A program made the translations under genes and the position numbers. Below the pieces are notes generated by a model. It was not told the origin of the DNA and did no database searches. It worked only from the letters and a program-made list of their open reading frames with translations. Below, one piece after another: positions 18,565-22,129 of a stretch of DNA of 22,129 bases; the first letter of the stretch is position 1; each line of letters starts with the position of its first letter. The stretch covers positions 164,038 to 186,166 of the forward strand of contig KZ627151.1 in NCBI GenBank assembly GCA_002917775.1, in the 5' to 3' direction. Source of the DNA: Glaciozyma antarctica PI12. Taxonomy: Eukaryota; Basidiomycota; Microbotryomycetes; Kriegeriales; Camptobasidiaceae.

Positions 18565-20204
18565 ATGCGACCGCTTCTCTCCTCCTTCGCCCGTATCCAG
18601 CCACTCCACGCCCGATCCACGCACAGAATGAGCGGCCGACCTCTTCCAGGCTCAAAGCAGACCAAGGGCGATGCGATTGCCGCAGGAGACCCAGAGACCG
18701 TTCCCTCCTTGAGCGCCAGGTACGTCGTCGTCGTTGTGTGTCCCCCTAGGAACAGCTCGTCTGGAGGAGAAGGAGGAGGGAGGGCAGCTGATAGAGGAGG
18801 GGGTCGGGCAGGCGCCGTCTGTACTTGAGCGCGGACCCTAACGACTCCACAGTCTGGTCCTCATCGCCCCTCTACACGAGCGTACAGAAGACGGGTTTGA
18901 CTACCGCGTCCTTCTCCTCAAGCGCCACGCCAAGAGCAGCACCTTCTCCACCGCCCACGTCTTCCCCGGTCCGTCCCCTCCTCTCTCCACTCCCTCCGCC
19001 GCTAACGGACTGCACAGGCGGAAATATGGATCCGATCGATACGTCCCCAGCTTGGAACGCCCTGTATCCTGCGCTTGCGACGGCGAAGGAGGTCAAGCTG
19101 CAGGCGCTCAAGCTGTGTGCGGTGCGGGAGACGTTCGAGGAGTGTGGGATCCTGCTCGCCGAGTCTGATTCCACTTCGGGAGAACACGTATGGGAGAGTG
19201 TCAAGGAGGAGCGGAGGATGTGGAGAGAAAAGGTGGGTTCGGTTTTTGAGATGGGGGGGTACGCGAGCTGATGCAGGGAACAGGTACACTCGAACGGAGC
19301 GGCGTTCCTGGATCTGTTCAAGATGATTTCGGCGGGGGATCCAGCGAACCCTTTGAGGCCAGCGTTGTCGACGCTCCAGTACCGCGCCAACTGGATGTTC
19401 GTCCCTCCTCGCTCCCCCTCTCGCTCCCGACTAATCCCCCGCGAATAGCACTCCACGCAACATGAAACGCCGCTTCGACACGCACTTTATGACCGCTCTC
19501 CTCCCCTCCTCAACCCTCCCCACCTCCTCCGACCCCCTCCTCTCCTCCCCGATCGTCTCCTCGGACGGCAAAGAGACCGTCAGCGCCGACTGGCTCACTC
19601 CCTCCGAAGCGATCCGCCTCACGCTCGCTCATACGCGGAAATTGCAAGGCGTCGAGAGCGAGGAGAAGAGTATCGTCCTTTTCCCGCCGCAGTTTTACCT
19701 GTTGGGAGAACTGGCGGGGTGCAAGAGCTGGAAAGAGCTGGTGGATGAGGAGGACGTTGATGCGAGAGGAGTGGGCAAGGTTCGGAAGAGGGAGATCAAG
19801 GCGTTTGAGCCCGAGTTGGCGCAGGTGGAGACGGCGTTCGGGGAGCTCAGGGTGCGTTCGTCTCTTCCCTTCGCTTTCGCTCGAGCTGATGAACGACGCA
19901 GGAAGCGACGGTCCTCCCTGGTGATCCCGCCCACTCGGCCACAGCTTCCATGCCAGGCATCCTCCCCACCGCCCGGCATCGCACCTGTTCGTTCCCTCCC
20001 TCCCTCGCTCCGCAACGACTGACGAGGAACGCAGATGTCCTTCTCCCGACGCGGCCAAAGGAGGATACGTGGAATGCGAAAGCTCCACTGGGGTTGACGG
20101 TGGTGGGATTGCATAGGGAGGGACTGGTGGGGGTTTTGGGCGAGCAGTGGGGGGATATGAAGGAGGGGGATGTCGGGGAGGGATTGGACAGGGCGAAGCT
20201 GTAG
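18565..20204 (+). CDS. NUDT19-like Nudix hydrolase (CoA/acyl-CoA diphosphatase), probably peroxisomal
   Basis: Seven exons: 18565-18719, 18853-18968, 19018-19232, 19284-19396, 19449-19851, 19902-19986 and 20035-20204; 1257 bases, 418 residues. Family features in order: LVLIAPLH, RVLLLKRHAKSSTFSTAHVF, PGGNMDP, then after the spacer typical of NUDT19 the Nudix core RETFEECG (127-134), W-ITPRNMKRRFDTHFM, ADWLTPSEAI, and RHRTYVLLPT near the end. Known members hydrolyse CoA or acyl-CoA to 3',5'-ADP and (acyl-)phosphopantetheine. The protein ends DRAKL, and AKL is a canonical peroxisome-import (PTS1) tripeptide. The first 21 residues (MRPLLSSFARIQPLHARSTH) resemble a mitochondrial presequence, and a second in-frame Met follows at residue 22. 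The first ATG was chosen as the longest consistent frame. Confidence 0.92.
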
Positions 20205-20318
20205 ACCGGGCATTTTTGGGTTGTGATTGCGAACTGGGATGACGAGACTCGTTACAGCTCGCTCTTCTCGGCGCACATCAAGGAGGAAACAAGAGTAGGG
20301 AGCTGGCGTTGCGCGGCT

Positions 20319-20350
20319 GAGATTGTTCGCTGCCGAGATTGTTCGCTGCG
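20319..20350 (+). repeat. Short tandem repeat, 2 x 16 bases
   Basis: GAGATTGTTCGCTGCC is followed at once by GAGATTGTTCGCTGCG; the copies differ only in the last base. It sits in the 3' flank of the Nudix gene and is probably a local slippage duplication. Confidence 0.8.
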
Positions 20351-20686
20351 AGATGTGCTCCTTTCTCGCTTTGCTTGTGCTTCTCCGAACTTTTTGTGTC
20401 GCATCTCTTCTTCCTTCCTGAAGCGTAGCGTAGGCCGTGTCGTTATGCTGAAGTGAGCGGGAGTAGCAGAAGAAGGGCGGATTGACCAGAGGCTGGGTGT
20501 TGTTCGGTATTGACGTTGAAAGAGAAGATGCCGAGTCAACTGCTCTCCTCTCTAGATACACTGCAGTACGGAAGCTTATTGCTGTGTGGGCGAGAAATGT
20601 CGCAAAGCACGAAAGTACTGATCCAGCACCTCTCCCTTCTCCACCTCAAGCTCGCCCCCCGACCTCCAGCCCCGCCGCGTGTCGAT

Positions 20687-20739
20687 CTGGAAAGAGCAAT
20701 CAGCAGGTCGTACACATCTTTGATAGAACCGCAACGCAC
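20687..20739 (-). other. Probable 3'-UTR intron of F-box copy 2
   Basis: GTGCGT donor five bases after the stop codon and CTCTTTCCAG acceptor, with a GCTGATT branch-like site. It corresponds in position to the intron at 6366-6423 in copy 1. Confidence 0.55.
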
Positions 20740-20744
20740 CTCGC

Positions 20745-21816
20745 CTAGATATCCACCGGCTCGAAGCGAAGCTCCACTCCACGACTTTCACACTCCTCTC
20801 GCAACCGCTCCTCCGCTCGCATGTACTCCTCTCCCGCCTTCTTCCGTCCCCACCCATGCAGCGCGACCTCGCAAAGCGTTGGCCGCGTCTTCAGCACCGA
20901 TCCGATCGCCTCAGTGATTCCGGCGTCGCACTGAAACCCGTCGAGTCGAAAAGTTCGGAGCGAGATTGGGAGGACGCGAAGAATCGAGTGGGCGAGCGGC
21001 AGCGCGCTCGGGTTGCGGGAAAGTGTGAGCGTGAGAGATTGGAGCTGAGTGGATTGGTCGAGGTAGGAGGTGGTGGGTACGGCTTGGTTGAGAGTGTCGC
21101 AGTGGAGGGTGAGGTGGAGAAGACGAGGTGCGATCGGCTTGGAGTGCTCGAGGCAGGAGACGAGGTGTCGAATGACCGGGCCGCTTCCATCAGTGTGATT
21201 CGTCCATCTGAGTTTGAGAGATGTCAAAGTATCGTGCGAGGATTTGATGAGAGCGTCGAAGAGAGGAAGGGGGGACCATCCGGTCGTCCTCGCACATGGT
21301 AAGCGAGCTGAGGGCGAAGGGGAAAGAGGTCGGGAAGGGCCCATTGATCTTGATCTCTTCAACCTTGAGCTTTCGGAGACCTGGAGGAAGTGGAGATCAG
21401 AACGGTTCAGCACCCTGTGAGGACCAGGGAAGGAGCTCACTCGCCAACGTGGGGAGCGCAAGGATTGACGCCGAAACCGTCCCCTCCCAGAGAAAAAGCA
21501 CCTCTAGTCCCTTGCACGCCTCAACCGCTCGCTTCTTCGCACTGTCCGAGAACCTCTCCCAGTGGAGAACGCGCAATCGACGCGTGACGAATCGACCCTT
21601 CGCCTCGCTCGCACAAAGCGCGCTCGCTTGGCCACTACGGGTGAGCTCCACATTCTCCCACAGCTTGCTTTGCGCCCACCACGTCCACGACTTGGCGACG
21701 AGCGACATCGAGCAGCAATGTGCTTCCCAAGCCCGTTCGTCGGGCAAGTTTTCGACGTGGGAAAAGGAGATGATGCGTGCCAGGATCTCGGCGGGAAGGG
21801 AGTTGATGGTCGCCAT
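20745..21816 (-). pseudogene. F-box / LRR-like paralogue 2, apparently frameshifted
   Basis: Exon 1 (21816-21441) is 376 bases, exactly as in copy 1, and encodes INSLPAEILARIISFSHVEN... with the F-box intact. The intron is 21440-21381 (GTGAGC...CTCCAG). Exon 2 starts in the conserved frame (LRKLKVEEIKINGPFPTSF, FALSSLTMCEDDR). Just after EDDRMV, at about 21262-21283, it carries a net gain of four bases relative to copy 1. The LRR-like remainder (LFDALIKSSHDTLTSLKL to RGVELRFEPVDI) is therefore in another frame, and the spliced frame stops soon after, giving about 180 residues. Exon lengths agree: 636 versus 623 bases, made up of the 4-base gain plus three extra codons. The downstream part is well conserved, so the shift may be recent, strain-specific or an assembly error. 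Confidence 0.8.
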
Positions 21817-21851
21817 GTGGAGGGGAAGGGAAGGGGCGGTGGACGTTCAGG

Positions 21852-21934
21852 CTGTGGGGGAGAGAAGGAAGCGGGGTCAGCAGAGCTCCAGAAGCGCAAC
21901 CTCCCAGCTGCTGAGCAGTCGAATGGGTACTCAC
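21852..21934 (-). other. 5'-leader intron of F-box copy 2
   Basis: GTGAGT donor at 21934 and CCCCCACAG acceptor ending at 21852, 35 bases before the ATG. The 5' exon (to about 22066) aligns with 5029-5158 of copy 1 and ends in the same GATCTTCCT|GTGAGTA junction. Confidence 0.7.
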
Positions 21935-22129
21935 AGGAAGATCTGCACTGCGAAGGCGGTAGGACTGTAGAGCGATACGAGTGGGAGCAGGGACGTGGCG
22001 ACTGTTGTTGATGCTCCAGGCGGGGGTTCCGACTGCAAGGCGCTGGAGGAAGTCGGTGTCGGCCTGCAAGTCGATACAGCGAGCTTCGAAAGCCGTCGGT
22101 GGGAGAGGGTGAGCTGGTCGACGACGGTG
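21935..22129. other. Right edge: leader exon and upstream region of F-box copy 2
   Basis: 21935-22066 is the duplicated leader exon. The last 63 bases are upstream sequence. A frame is open on the minus strand through the leader exon, but it does not join in frame to the F-box ATG, so I treat it as untranslated. Confidence 0.45.

Larger units (their letters stand above)
20205..20744. other. Convergent 3' gap between the Nudix gene and F-box copy 2
   Basis: These 540 bases hold the Nudix 3' UTR and, from about 20529, the duplicated 3' flank of F-box copy 2. The flank includes the post-stop intron 20739-20687. A two-copy 16-base tandem repeat lies at 20319-20350. A plus-strand open frame runs from 20528 to 20917 but is antisense to the F-box copy and shows no family pattern, so I do not call a gene. 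Confidence 0.5.
20529..22066 (-). repeat. F-box segmental duplication, copy 2 (inverted relative to 5029-6580)
   Basis: On the minus strand this segment repeats the order leader exon, leader intron (21934-21852), coding exon 1, intron (21440-21381), coding exon 2, post-stop intron (20739-20687) and 3' flank. Both ends have recognisable nucleotide matches to copy 1. Outside these limits I do not see homology, although the right side is close to the window edge. Confidence 0.85.

Noticed and set aside
20528-20917. Plus-strand open frame at the right end
   Set aside because: It is antisense to the F-box copy 2 exon and its 3' flank, is low complexity, and has no family pattern.
1-22129. A biosynthetic or defence gene cluster, mobile element or CRISPR array
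   Set aside because: The identified genes belong to unrelated core pathways. I saw no transposase, reverse transcriptase, terminal repeats, target duplications or spaced repeats.

Overview
This window looks like nuclear DNA from a GC-rich, intron-dense basidiomycete, most likely a red yeast of the Pucciniomycotina (Rhodotorula/Rhodosporidium/Sporobolomyces type). The reasons are many 45-60 nt introns with CTGAC/CTAAC-like branch sites, C- or G-ending codons, and gene families typical of that group (a DPM2 subunit, a NUDT19-like Nudix protein, long-tailed alpha-arrestins). The species assignment is inference. I saw no rRNA, tRNA, CRISPR array or transposon. Exon coordinates were worked out by hand from splice signals, reading-frame continuity and remembered family sequence.

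Layout, left to right: the start of an unrecognised minus-strand gene that runs off the left edge (1-461); a five-exon alpha-arrestin (710-4874, minus); F-box/LRR gene 1 (5300-6353, plus); an Arg/Ser/Glu-rich probable nuclear protein (6754-8353, plus); two unrecognised minus-strand genes (about 8329-9239 and 9284-10376); DPM2 (11052-11488, plus); a 13-exon zinc alcohol dehydrogenase (11718-13464, plus); cystathionine gamma-lyase (14054-15717, plus); a 12-exon DHA1-type major facilitator transporter (15851-18055, minus); a NUDT19-like CoA diphosphatase with a C-terminal AKL peroxisome signal (18565-20204, plus); and a second F-box/LRR copy (20745-21816, minus) that is inverted relative to the first and frameshifted.

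These are mostly unlinked housekeeping functions: dolichol-phosphate-mannose synthesis for glycosylation and GPI anchors, ethanol/acetaldehyde conversion, cysteine synthesis from cystathionine, drug or polyamine efflux, CoA turnover, and ubiquitin-linked trafficking and substrate recognition. I do not see a biosynthetic cluster. The one large structure is the pair of F-box segments at 5029-6580 and 20529-22066. They are diverged inverted copies about 14 kb apart, and the homology includes a 5'-leader intron and an intron just after the stop codon.

The most unusual signals concern RNA and gene structure. Most long exons switch from C-rich at the 5' end to G-rich at the 3' end and reset after each intron. 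The 5' splice sites follow GTNCGY, with all four bases at +3. One start codon is split A|TG across an intron. There are coding exons of 7, 14 and 22 nt, and one GC-AG intron.
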